A stretch of DNA of 64,000 nucleotides from Isosphaeraceae bacterium. Lineage in GTDB: Bacteria; Planctomycetota; Planctomycetia; Isosphaerales; Isosphaeraceae. The stretch spans positions 3,297,641 to 3,361,640 of the forward strand of contig BPJS01000001.1 in assembly GCA_026004735.1 (NCBI GenBank), read 5' to 3'. The notes below the pieces were generated by a model that made no database searches, was not told the origin of the DNA, and saw nothing but the letters and a program-made list of their open reading frames with translations. The translations under genes and the position numbers were made by a program. Every line of letters starts with the position of its first letter. Position 1 is the first letter of the stretch. Positions 27,552 to 36,202 of this stretch are shown here, piece after piece.

Positions 27552-27839
27552 TTAGTCCCGCGTGGCGAGCAAACGATTCAAGGCCGTCCGGGCGCGCTCC
27601 AAGGCCTGGCACCGGCTCCGACCTCGCCGCGCGACGGTGATCGGCAGCTCCGGGCAGGAGAGCCGCGCCACCCAGCATCCGCCGGTCGGCGACAACCTCC
27701 GCTCCCAGCTCACCAGCCAGGACCGCCGCCAGAGCCGGCGCCGGAGTCGGCACGCCCGGACCGCATCCAGCCCGTCCAGACCCGCCTCCCAGATCCGCCA
27801 CCAGGACCGACCCATCCACTCGCCCGCCCACTGCCCCAT
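27552..27839 (-). CDS. Possible small Trp/Arg-rich protein
   Basis: A 95-residue frame from ATG 27839. The N-terminal third is unusually rich in tryptophan and arginine (MGQWAGEWMGRSWWRIWEAG), and the end (ALERARTALNRLLATRD) is helical. It stops 36 bases before the coiled-coil gene on the same strand, as in an operon. Competing frames in the same bases look worse, but high GC makes chance frames common here, so this is tentative. Confidence 0.35.
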   Translation of the reverse strand: MGQWAGEWMGRSWWRIWEAGLDGLDAVRACRLRRRLWRRSWLVSWERRLSPTGGCWVARLSCPELPITVARRGRSRCQALERARTALNRLLATRD

Positions 27840-28132
27840 CGGTCACCGCCCCGCGCTTGCTTCTAGCCCGCGCAGTTCCTCGAACCGATCACACAACCTG
27901 GAGAATCTCCCGATCCTCGAATCGCTATCACCAATTCCTGGTCAGAGATGGCGAGGTGCGGTCGTTTTCGGCTATCTTCGAACTTTGACGATCCCTCCGA
28001 GCGAACCGAATCGTCGTCACGGGCGTCCGATCCTGAGGGGCACAGCGGCCCAGCCGCTTGTGCCCCGCCGGAGACCCAAAACCACAGCCTCGCCCCAACG
28101 ACTTGGAGCCTCACGACGTCCCCGGAGCGCCG

Positions 28133-28672
28133 ATGGCCTCACCGGAACCTTCTCACGGCCCTGGTCCACACGTCTCCAAAACCGTCCGGTCCGGGCCGCA
28201 GACTCGTTCCCTCTCCCGCCGCCAGTCCTTCCACGACGCCCAGGACGACACCCCCTCGGCCGCCGCGGCCCACTCCCACCCGGAGCGGCTTGAACGCGCC
28301 CGCGAACTGGCGATCACCTGCGCCCGAATCGCCGACGACAACCGCGGTCGCGACATCCTGGTGCTCGACATGCGCCCCGTGACCTCGCTAGTCGATTTTT
28401 TCGTGATCGCCAGCGCGGCCTCGCGCCGCCAGGCCCTGGCCATGGCCGCCGAAATCGAGACCGACATGAAACGCCGCGGAGAAGCCAGACTGGGTATCGA
28501 AGGCGACGAGGAAGGTCGCTGGATCCTCATCGACTACGGCGATTTCGTCGTCCACGTCTTCTCCGAGGACGCTCGCTCCTACTACGCCCTCGAGGAAATC
28601 TGGGGCGACGCCCCTCGCCTCGACTGGGGCAAGCCCCAGCCCTCCGCCCCCCGCGACGCCGCTCAGGCGTAG
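28133..28672 (+). CDS. rsfS: Ribosomal silencing factor RsfS
   Basis: A 179-residue protein from the ATG at 28133 (GGAG 5 bases before). The RsfS/Iojap domain covers about 55-160, with ILVLDMRPVTSLVDFFVIAS, ASRRQALAMAAEIE, the EGDEEGRWILIDYGDFVVHV core and YYALEEIWGDAPRL, all typical. RsfS binds L14 on the 50S subunit and blocks subunit joining when nutrients are low. The first 50 or so residues are a polar, Ser/His/Pro-rich extension that most homologues (about 105-130 residues) lack. No nadD or proA, the usual neighbours, is adjacent. Confidence 0.93.
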   Translation: MASPEPSHGPGPHVSKTVRSGPQTRSLSRRQSFHDAQDDTPSAAAAHSHPERLERARELAITCARIADDNRGRDILVLDMRPVTSLVDFFVIASAASRRQALAMAAEIETDMKRRGEARLGIEGDEEGRWILIDYGDFVVHVFSEDARSYYALEEIWGDAPRLDWGKPQPSAPRDAAQA

Positions 28673-28759
28673 GTCCGTCGGCCTCCAGCGCCCTCAGCTC
28701 CGCCTGACGCAACGCCCAGCCTGATTCCCGCCCCCCGATCCGCCGATGACGGTTCGCGC

Positions 28760-30046
<1,287 letters not shown>

Positions 30047-30335
30047 CGATCACGCTCCGCTCGAGCTTGGGAGACCGCCGGGGATCGGAAGCCGAGCCGT
30101 TCGCGTCCGCCCGACTCCCGCGCTTGCCTCAGTTTAGTACCAGGCGCCCGCCGCGGCGAGCCACCCCCAACCGCTCGCACGACCGGCACGGCTCCGCAAT
30201 CCCTCCCAACCCGATCCGCTTGTCCTCAAGCGAAGTGCCCAAGCCGCCGATTCAAAGGGGGACGGGAGCCATCGGGGCGGAGCCCCTCACGCGCCGTCTG
30301 ACGACGACGCCTCCCTCATTCACGTCGGAGGGTCC

Positions 30336-31517
30336 ATGAGCCGCCACCGCTTCCCCCCGGCGCCTCGACCGATTCCGTGGGGTCTGGCCTGGGCCGTCAC
30401 GGGGTTGCTGGCGCCCGGACTGCTTGGCGCCGAGGATCGCCCGGCCTGGATCAGCGCCCCGGTCCGCGACCAGGGTTGGATCATCCTCCGTTCGCCCCGG
30501 GCACTCGCCGAGGGCCTCCGCTGCCGCTGGGTCCAGACCGACGGGCCTCCGGTGGACCTCGAAGGCTCGGACTCCCCCATCGCCCAATTCCAGGCCGCCG
30601 ACAACGCGCCGCGCGAGTTCGTCCTCGTCGCGGCCGGCGACGATCAGATCGCCACTGCTTCGGTGGTCGTCTCCGATCCCTCCGAAGTCCACGCCCCGTC
30701 AACCCCGCCCCAGCCGACCGCCCCCCGCGACGTGGATCTGCCGGTCGCCCACGCCGGCGACGATCAGGTGGCCTTGCCCGGCCATCGCGTCACTCTCAAC
30801 GGCATGGCCAGCCGCCCCCGCTCGAACCTGGTCTATCGCTGGTTCCAGGCCGCCGGACCTCCCATTCGCGACCCCGTCGCCGACGGCTACATTTACAGCT
30901 TCGTCCCCACAGCCCCGGGCACCTACCGCTTTGGCCTGATCGTCGCCTGCGACGGCCAGATCTCCGAGCCTGACATGGTTGACCTCGTCGTACCCTCCCC
31001 CGCCGCCGCCCCCACGCCCCTGGCGACGGTTCCGACTCCGATGGCCGCGCCTCCCCCCCAACCCTCCCCGACACCCCCGTCCGTCGGTCTGCTCGCCGAG
31101 GAGTGCCGACAGGCGCTGCTGGCACTGCCCGATGGCCCGGCTCGAGCCGAATCGCTGGCCACAGCATTCGAGGGCGTCACCGCCCGACTCGACCTCTACG
31201 CCACCTACGGCGACCTTCACCGCGAAATCGCCCACCGCCTCGAAAATCTCGTCCCAGCCGACCCAGCCCGCCGCGCCGAGTGGCTTCAACGCCTATTCGA
31301 ACCCCTCTCCGCCCGCCTGCTCGAACGCCTCCGCGCCGTCGGACTCGACTTGGCGACCCCTGCCGGACTACAAACCCCACTGACCGCGCCGCAACGCGAC
31401 GCTCTCGTCGAAGTCTATCGTGCCGCCGCCTGGGGCTTTCGTCAGGCAAGCTCGGGCTCGATCCCAGCGCCCGCCGCAGCCACCGCCTCCCAACCTGTAG
31501 CCGAGGGCCTCCGATGA
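30336..31517 (+). CDS. Exported protein with PKD/Ig-like domains
   Basis: A 393-residue protein with GGAGG just before ATG 30336 and a signal peptide (1-32; LAWAVTGLLAPGLLGAED). Residues about 35-125 and 133-220 are two beta-sandwich modules; the second has PKD-like text (AHAGDDQVALPGHRVTLNGM, YRWFQAAGPPI, TAPGTYRFGLIV). A proline/threonine linker (225-260) leads to a helical C-terminal domain (LLAEECRQALLALPDGPARA onward). It probably sits on the surface and binds protein or glycan. Its stop overlaps the start of the next gene (ATGA), so the two are co-translated. Confidence 0.75.
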   Translation: MSRHRFPPAPRPIPWGLAWAVTGLLAPGLLGAEDRPAWISAPVRDQGWIILRSPRALAEGLRCRWVQTDGPPVDLEGSDSPIAQFQAADNAPREFVLVAAGDDQIATASVVVSDPSEVHAPSTPPQPTAPRDVDLPVAHAGDDQVALPGHRVTLNGMASRPRSNLVYRWFQAAGPPIRDPVADGYIYSFVPTAPGTYRFGLIVACDGQISEPDMVDLVVPSPAAAPTPLATVPTPMAAPPPQPSPTPPSVGLLAEECRQALLALPDGPARAESLATAFEGVTARLDLYATYGDLHREIAHRLENLVPADPARRAEWLQRLFEPLSARLLERLRAVGLDLATPAGLQTPLTAPQRDALVEVYRAAAWGFRQASSGSIPAPAAATASQPVAEGLR

Positions 31518-32329
31518 CTCGCCGCGAACGACCCCGCTGCTTGCCCGTCAGACACCTCCTTCTAGGCCTCACGATCGGCCTGGCCGGCTCCCCCCTGACG
31601 GCCAGTGACGATCCTCCCCGCGACGACCAGATCCGCCCCACAACCCACGGACACCACCCCCAGACCGTACCCTCAGCGCAAGCCGTTCAAGCTCCCCCGA
31701 CCGTCACGCTCCCGCCCCAGGCTCCCCCATTCGTCTCCCTCCAGCCAACCACCGCACCCGTCGTCCAGGTCCCGGCGCCTCAGCCCCTGGTCGTCCAAAC
31801 TCAGGCCCCGTCGATCGTCTTGCAGCAGGCTCCGCCCACCGTCTACTTGGCCCCACCCAGCCAGCCGGCCACGGTCCAGGTCCTCGCCCCCCAGCCCCCC
31901 GCCGTCAGCACCTCGCCGACGCCACAACTCTTCCTCGCACCCGGCGGACCCTCGGCCCAAGCACCCCCCAATCTGACCACTGCTCCGACCGTTTCGCTCG
32001 CACCCTCGACGCCTCCCGTCCTGGTCGCTGCGCCTCAGGTCGCTGCAACCCCGGCCGTCACCCACCTCGAAGCCATCCCGCCCGGTCCCATCGCCCGCGC
32101 CATCGGCAACTTCGGTGAAATGCTCGCCAAACACAAAATGCCCCGAATCCGCGCCACCACCGCAACCGTCCTGACCCACGCCCAAACCCCTGTCGCCTTG
32201 GTCCCCGCTGCCCCCAGTCTCGCCACGACGCCGGCCGTCTCCGCGCCCTCACCAGGCCCTTACGTCTCCCAGCCCTCGCCTCAAAGCGGCCACTGGCTCC
32301 GCCACCCCTTCAAAAGCTGGGGACGATAA
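31514..32329 (+). CDS. Exported proline/valine/glutamine-rich repeat protein
   Basis: A 271-residue protein from ATG 31514, coupled to the previous gene by ATGA. A signal peptide (about 1-30; HLLLGLTIGLAGSPLTAS) is followed by about 170 residues of irregular repeats built on Pro-Pro-x-Val-x-Leu and Ala-Pro-x-Val-Val-x-x motifs (PPTVTLPPQAPPFVSLQP, APVVQVPAPQPLVVQTQ). A short conserved-looking helical stretch (GPIARAIGNFGEMLAKHKMP) sits near 195-215, and the C-terminus is again Pro/Ser-rich. Such composition is typical of extended wall or stalk proteins. No named family was recognised. Confidence 0.7.
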   Translation: MTRRERPRCLPVRHLLLGLTIGLAGSPLTASDDPPRDDQIRPTTHGHHPQTVPSAQAVQAPPTVTLPPQAPPFVSLQPTTAPVVQVPAPQPLVVQTQAPSIVLQQAPPTVYLAPPSQPATVQVLAPQPPAVSTSPTPQLFLAPGGPSAQAPPNLTTAPTVSLAPSTPPVLVAAPQVAATPAVTHLEAIPPGPIARAIGNFGEMLAKHKMPRIRATTATVLTHAQTPVALVPAAPSLATTPAVSAPSPGPYVSQPSPQSGHWLRHPFKSWGR

Positions 32330-32417
32330 CACGTCCCACCCCCACATGCCAAACACCACACCGCGACTCGACATCAATCACCCTTCAACCGCTCCCCGTT
32401 CCACCTTCGAAGCGGTC

Positions 32418-32450
32418 CGCACTCCGTGCGTAGCATGGCCACGAGCCATG
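32418..32450. repeat. Twin palindromes, possible dispersed intergenic element
   Basis: Two adjacent palindromes: CGCAC-TCC-GTGCG (32418-32430) and CATGGC-CACGA-GCCATG (32434-32450). They lie in the 218-base gap between two exported-protein genes, just before an unusually AT-rich piece containing TGAATAATTTTTGCC. REP-like elements in bacteria often show this twin-hairpin form. No second copy was found in this window, so dispersal is a guess. Confidence 0.4.
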
Positions 32451-32547
32451 TGGTACAGTTTTCCCAACTTCACCAGTTTTGCCGCGGCGCGTGAATAATT
32501 TTTGCCGCAGCGCTTGAGCCTCCGACCTCGATCGAGAACCGACTTCG

Positions 32548-33504
32548 ATGCGTCGCCTACGCACCGCGCCGTCTTGCCATTCGGCCCGTCGGGTTTATGG
32601 CCTTTTCTGGGCATTGTGGGTCGTGATCGCAGCACCGGCGTGGGCCGGCGCCGGGCATGGGCGATGGGGGCTCGCTCGTCAGGCCAGGATCGGATACGTC
32701 GCGGCTCCCGCCTGGACGGTTCCGACCGCTCCGGTCCTGACCTACTCGGTCGCCCCAGTCCATGCCAGCTCGGTCGCCGCAGCTCCGGTCCTGCTTCAGA
32801 TACCGCAGACCGTCCCCCAGGCCGTTGGAGCTCAACTGACGTACACCCTTCCCCCACCGCCGACGGTCCACTACCTGGCCGTCCTCCCGGGATTGGCGGC
32901 CTCCACGCCTGGCCTCACCCCGGACCCCATCCGGGCCGCGACGCCCGGCGGTCTGACGCTTGAGGCCGACGCCGACGCCATCCTCCTTCGCTCCGACCCC
33001 CAATATCTGCTTCTCTCTGCGCGCCTGGGCGGCCCCGCTCAGGTTCGCGCTCTCAAGAACGAGGTCCGCGTCCAACTGCTCCGCGAGCTGAACCGCCGCG
33101 GCGGCACCACGGCGGGCATCCCTTGGATGCGGCTCTTGTTCCGAGTCGCTCGTACCTTCTTCCTCAACACCTACGGCAGCGATATTCCCACCGATCTGGT
33201 CAGCTTGATCGAGCGACTGATCCGCGACGTGCTCCGCGAAGAAGGCATCGACGCGCAACCCGTTTCGCCCAATCCTTCCCCGGATCAAGCCCGGCCCTTC
33301 GACGGTGACGGCCACAGCCAGGACTCGGCAACTGGCCGTCGCTTCCGGATTCGCGGCACCATCGAGCTGCTCGGCGACGAGGCGCCGAACCCTCCCCGGG
33401 GCAACCCGGATGACGACACCCCCGCGCTGCCGCCCTCCCCCCTCAATCCCGCTGACCAGGACACCCAAGATCAGGACCAGCCCGCCCCGCCCCCGCGGCG
33501 CTAG
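32548..33504 (+). CDS. Exported protein of unknown function, Pro/Ala/Val-rich N-terminus
   Basis: A 318-residue protein with a signal peptide (about 1-34; VYGLFWALWVVIAAPAWAGA). Residues 48-115 share the Pro-Val-Ala style of the preceding gene (PAWTVPTAPVLTYSVAP). The middle (about 130-230) appears globular and helical (LKNEVRVQLLRELNRRGG, DLVSLIERLIRDVLREEGI), and the end is acidic and proline-rich, finishing in PPPRR. Together with the two genes before it, it forms a set of three exported proteins with matching low-complexity regions, although 218 bases separate it from them. No family was recognised. Confidence 0.7.
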   Translation: MRRLRTAPSCHSARRVYGLFWALWVVIAAPAWAGAGHGRWGLARQARIGYVAAPAWTVPTAPVLTYSVAPVHASSVAAAPVLLQIPQTVPQAVGAQLTYTLPPPPTVHYLAVLPGLAASTPGLTPDPIRAATPGGLTLEADADAILLRSDPQYLLLSARLGGPAQVRALKNEVRVQLLRELNRRGGTTAGIPWMRLLFRVARTFFLNTYGSDIPTDLVSLIERLIRDVLREEGIDAQPVSPNPSPDQARPFDGDGHSQDSATGRRFRIRGTIELLGDEAPNPPRGNPDDDTPALPPSPLNPADQDTQDQDQPAPPPRR

Positions 33505-33517
33505 GGCTTCAGACTCT

Positions 33518-34024
33518 TCAGACGGCGCACGTTGACTGACCGCCGCTCTCCGCGCTCGTTCGCTCCGAGGCCGGCCCAATCTCCAGCCGCACCTCAAATC
33601 GATCGCGCTGGGCGTCGGAACGCTTGCGGTCAAACGCGCGGTACTTGCGGAAAATCAGATGGGCAACCCCCGGCCGTTCGAGCCGGACCCGGATCATCTG
33701 CATCCGGTCGTTGCCGCCGAGCGGCCCATCCCCGGAGCCATACCGTTGCTGCTCCTCGGGCGTCATCGCACGCAGCCGGGGGTTGTCGAACGACGTCAGC
33801 AACCGAGCCGCCGGCCATGCCTGATCCGCGTCGCCCTCGCACCGCGCCTGCTCCAGGTCCCAGAGATACGCCGTGCCGGTCTGGACCGGCAGCACCACCC
33901 AAAGCTCCTGACCGACCGTCCACTTTCGGGACTCGATCTCTGCCTTGGTTTGCGGGCTGAGGATCGGCTCCTCGGCGGCTCCCCAGGCCGTCAGGCTCAA
34001 GACCAACGCGGCCATCGCGCCCAT
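33518..34024 (-). CDS. Chagasin-like (I42) cysteine protease inhibitor, exported
   Basis: A 168-residue protein from ATG 34024, with a signal peptide (MGAMAALVLSLTAWGA). The mature part matches the layout of I42 inhibitors, which block papain-type proteases with three loops: VQTGTAYLW at 47-55 in place of the NPTTGYxW loop; GDGPLGGNDR at 98-107 in place of the central glycine loop; and RKYRAFDR at 126-133 in place of the final Arg-Pro-Trp loop, each after the expected strand (QMIRVRLERPGVAHLIF). The consensus asparagine-proline and tryptophan are not kept. The gene directly upstream on the same strand encodes a papain-like protease, a natural target. The family call is from pattern matching by eye. 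Confidence 0.6.
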   Translation of the reverse strand: MGAMAALVLSLTAWGAAEEPILSPQTKAEIESRKWTVGQELWVVLPVQTGTAYLWDLEQARCEGDADQAWPAARLLTSFDNPRLRAMTPEEQQRYGSGDGPLGGNDRMQMIRVRLERPGVAHLIFRKYRAFDRKRSDAQRDRFEVRLEIGPASERTSAESGGQSTCAV

Positions 34025-34226
34025 CGTGACCGCCCCTTGTTCGTGGCCATGGACCGCTTCTGAACCCAAACCGCTCGCATCGGGCCTGATCTCAGCGGTC
34101 CGCGGGTTCGTGGCGATCCGGCGACGATCCTCGCAATCCTTCACCCGCCCCCGCTCCAGATCACATCCACGATCGGCAGCGGCTGCCAGCCGCCAGACGT
34201 TATTCTCGGACCCTCGACCAACGCAA

Positions 34227-35942
34227 TCAACCCGGCGCGGGAATCGCCGGAGGAGCCGGCGCGGCGTCGCTCGGTTCGGGAACGGGCGCCTCGGCCGGCG
34301 TTTCACTCCAACTAGCCCAGGCTTCGACCCGCCGACGCGCTGCGTCGGCGTCGCGCTCAGCCTCGCTGGCCAGCCGCTCCGCCTCGGCGTACGCCCGTCC
34401 GGACAGATCGAGGGCTACCCGGGCGGCCTGGGCCGCTCGCCGGGCCGCATCCGCCGCGCGCGATGCCGCCTCGAAGGCTCGCTCACGCATCCGCTCCGCG
34501 TACGCCGCCGCAGCCCGGGCCTCGGCCCGCGCCGCGCTGGCTCGCCGCTGCCGTGCCAGCGCCTCGTCCGGCTCGTCTGCCGCTGGCTCCCACCCGGGAG
34601 GTTTCTCCTCCCCCACCGGCTCGGCCAGGCCCTCTTCCAGGTCGCCGCGCACCGTCGTCGCTCCGCGCACGCCGTTCGACTTCTCCGGCTCCGGCTGGTC
34701 CACGCTCGGCATGTTGCCTGGGGCTGCTGGATCGGGAAACTCTTCGGCCTCCGCCACCACGCCCGCCGCTTCCAGCTCTCGCTGGGCGTTGAGCAAATCA
34801 ACCGCCCGGACCCACGCCGCGCCAAAGCCGACGTTGTTGCTGTCGTAAGCCACGTAGCCGAACCCGCCCTCGCCCCAGTTGCTGCCCCACGAATTCTTGA
34901 TCGCCCAGGCACCTTTGGAGTCGTCCCAACCGACCAGGACCACCGCGTGGTTCACCCGCGCCTGCGCCGCTCCCGCCGGATAGGGACCGCGCCGCTCCCG
35001 AAACACACCGCCGCGATAGCGCAGAAACGCCGGGGTCGCATCGATCGCGATCGCCAGCGGCCCATACCGGCACAGCGCCCGCTTCAACTCGGCAACCGTC
35101 GGAATCCCGCTCCGACCTGCTACCACCGGCACATAACCCCAAACCTGCGCTCGGTACGGACCCGTCTGCCCCACGCTAGCGCACGGCGCACTGGTGCCCC
35201 GGTACGGATCGGCACTCTCGCCGACCGACCCGTACTGCACCAGGAACTCAAATGCCCACCAACCTCCCCAGCACGAGCCGGCTCCGCTGCAATCCAGCAC
35301 TCGTTGCTCCGACACGTTGCGCAGCACCGGACGACCGCCCCGAACCGTGTTGCGGATCGCGTAGCTGGCCTCATACGCCCCTACCGTCCCAAACGCCCAA
35401 CAGCAACCGCAGCTTTCCTGATCCTTGGCCGTCGATACCATCGCCAGATTGCGCCAGTCAAACCACTCGGCCGAGGGATCGGGCGTTGCGCCGCTCCTCG
35501 CCTCAACGCCCCCCACCGCCGGAGCCTGCAACTCGAGCTCGACCCCTCGCGCGGCCACCTCTCGAACCCGCTGGTCCTGCTCCGCGCGTTGACGCTCCAG
35601 ATCCTCCGGTACGATCAATCCCGTCACGATCGAAAGCCCCTCCAGCGCCGCCCGATCCGCTGCCTCCTCGAGCGTCAACTCGGCGCCGGGCCGGCCCGCC
35701 CGGGCCGCCAACTCAGCCACCCGCGGCCGCCGCAAGCCTGCCTCCACCGCCCGCCGGTAGACGTCCGTCGGACCCGTCCGATACTCCCCCTCGGCGGGCC
35801 GCCGTTCGGCCGTCCCCACCAGCACCCGAGTCAGCCGCTCCCGTTCCGCCACATCCCGCCAGTCCTGACCCGACGCAGCAACCGCGCTCACGACCCACAA
35901 AACGGCAACTGCCCACCCATGCCCCCACGTCAGCCGAATCAT
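34227..35942 (-). CDS. Papain-like (C1A) cysteine protease with a coiled-coil tail
   Basis: A 571-residue exported protease. Signal peptide 1-24 (AVAVLWVVSAVAAS). A propeptide-like region (25-155) precedes the catalytic domain, where Gln175 and the nucleophile Cys181 (KDQESCGCCWAFG), His332 (VNHAVVLVGWD) and Asn350 (IKNSWGSNWGEGGFGY) form the full C1A set. Text such as SEQRVLDC and CWGGWWAFEF also fits. After residue 385 comes an acidic, proline-containing linker and about 110 residues of Ala/Arg/Glu coiled coil (RAEARAAAAYAERMRERAFE) ending in PAPG. This tail is unusual for the family and may attach the enzyme to a surface. A chagasin-like inhibitor gene follows 202 bases downstream. Confidence 0.92.
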   Translation of the reverse strand: MIRLTWGHGWAVAVLWVVSAVAASGQDWRDVAERERLTRVLVGTAERRPAEGEYRTGPTDVYRRAVEAGLRRPRVAELAARAGRPGAELTLEEAADRAALEGLSIVTGLIVPEDLERQRAEQDQRVREVAARGVELELQAPAVGGVEARSGATPDPSAEWFDWRNLAMVSTAKDQESCGCCWAFGTVGAYEASYAIRNTVRGGRPVLRNVSEQRVLDCSGAGSCWGGWWAFEFLVQYGSVGESADPYRGTSAPCASVGQTGPYRAQVWGYVPVVAGRSGIPTVAELKRALCRYGPLAIAIDATPAFLRYRGGVFRERRGPYPAGAAQARVNHAVVLVGWDDSKGAWAIKNSWGSNWGEGGFGYVAYDSNNVGFGAAWVRAVDLLNAQRELEAAGVVAEAEEFPDPAAPGNMPSVDQPEPEKSNGVRGATTVRGDLEEGLAEPVGEEKPPGWEPAADEPDEALARQRRASAARAEARAAAAYAERMRERAFEAASRAADAARRAAQAARVALDLSGRAYAEAERLASEAERDADAARRRVEAWASWSETPAEAPVPEPSDAAPAPPAIPAPG

Positions 35943-36202
35943 GCCGATCCCCTTCTCCGCCCCTGGCGGGGTGTTATCATCAAGACGTCGGTCGTTCCCC
36001 AGTGAACCCCAAACGGCCCGAGCCTCCGACCCCCCGGTCTCCACCCTCCGACCACCCGCCGCAGGGCTCGCTGGATACGATCCCTCTACCCCACGGCTCC
36101 CATCAGGCCATTCGAATCCACCACCACCCACCCGGCAAGCATCACTCCCTCCTCGCTTGCCCGCTTTGCCCCACCGAAATAACCCTCCGGATCCTTCCTC
36201 CC

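Noticed and set aside
31103..31513. Upstream extension of the proline-rich repeat gene
   Set aside because: It runs antisequence to the frame of the PKD-like gene; the ATG at 31514 with ATGA overlap and a signal peptide is the better start.
33945..36005. Long open frame (686 codons) on the plus strand
   Set aside because: Lies opposite the papain-like protease gene, whose catalytic residues are intact; its own text is Arg/Pro-rich.
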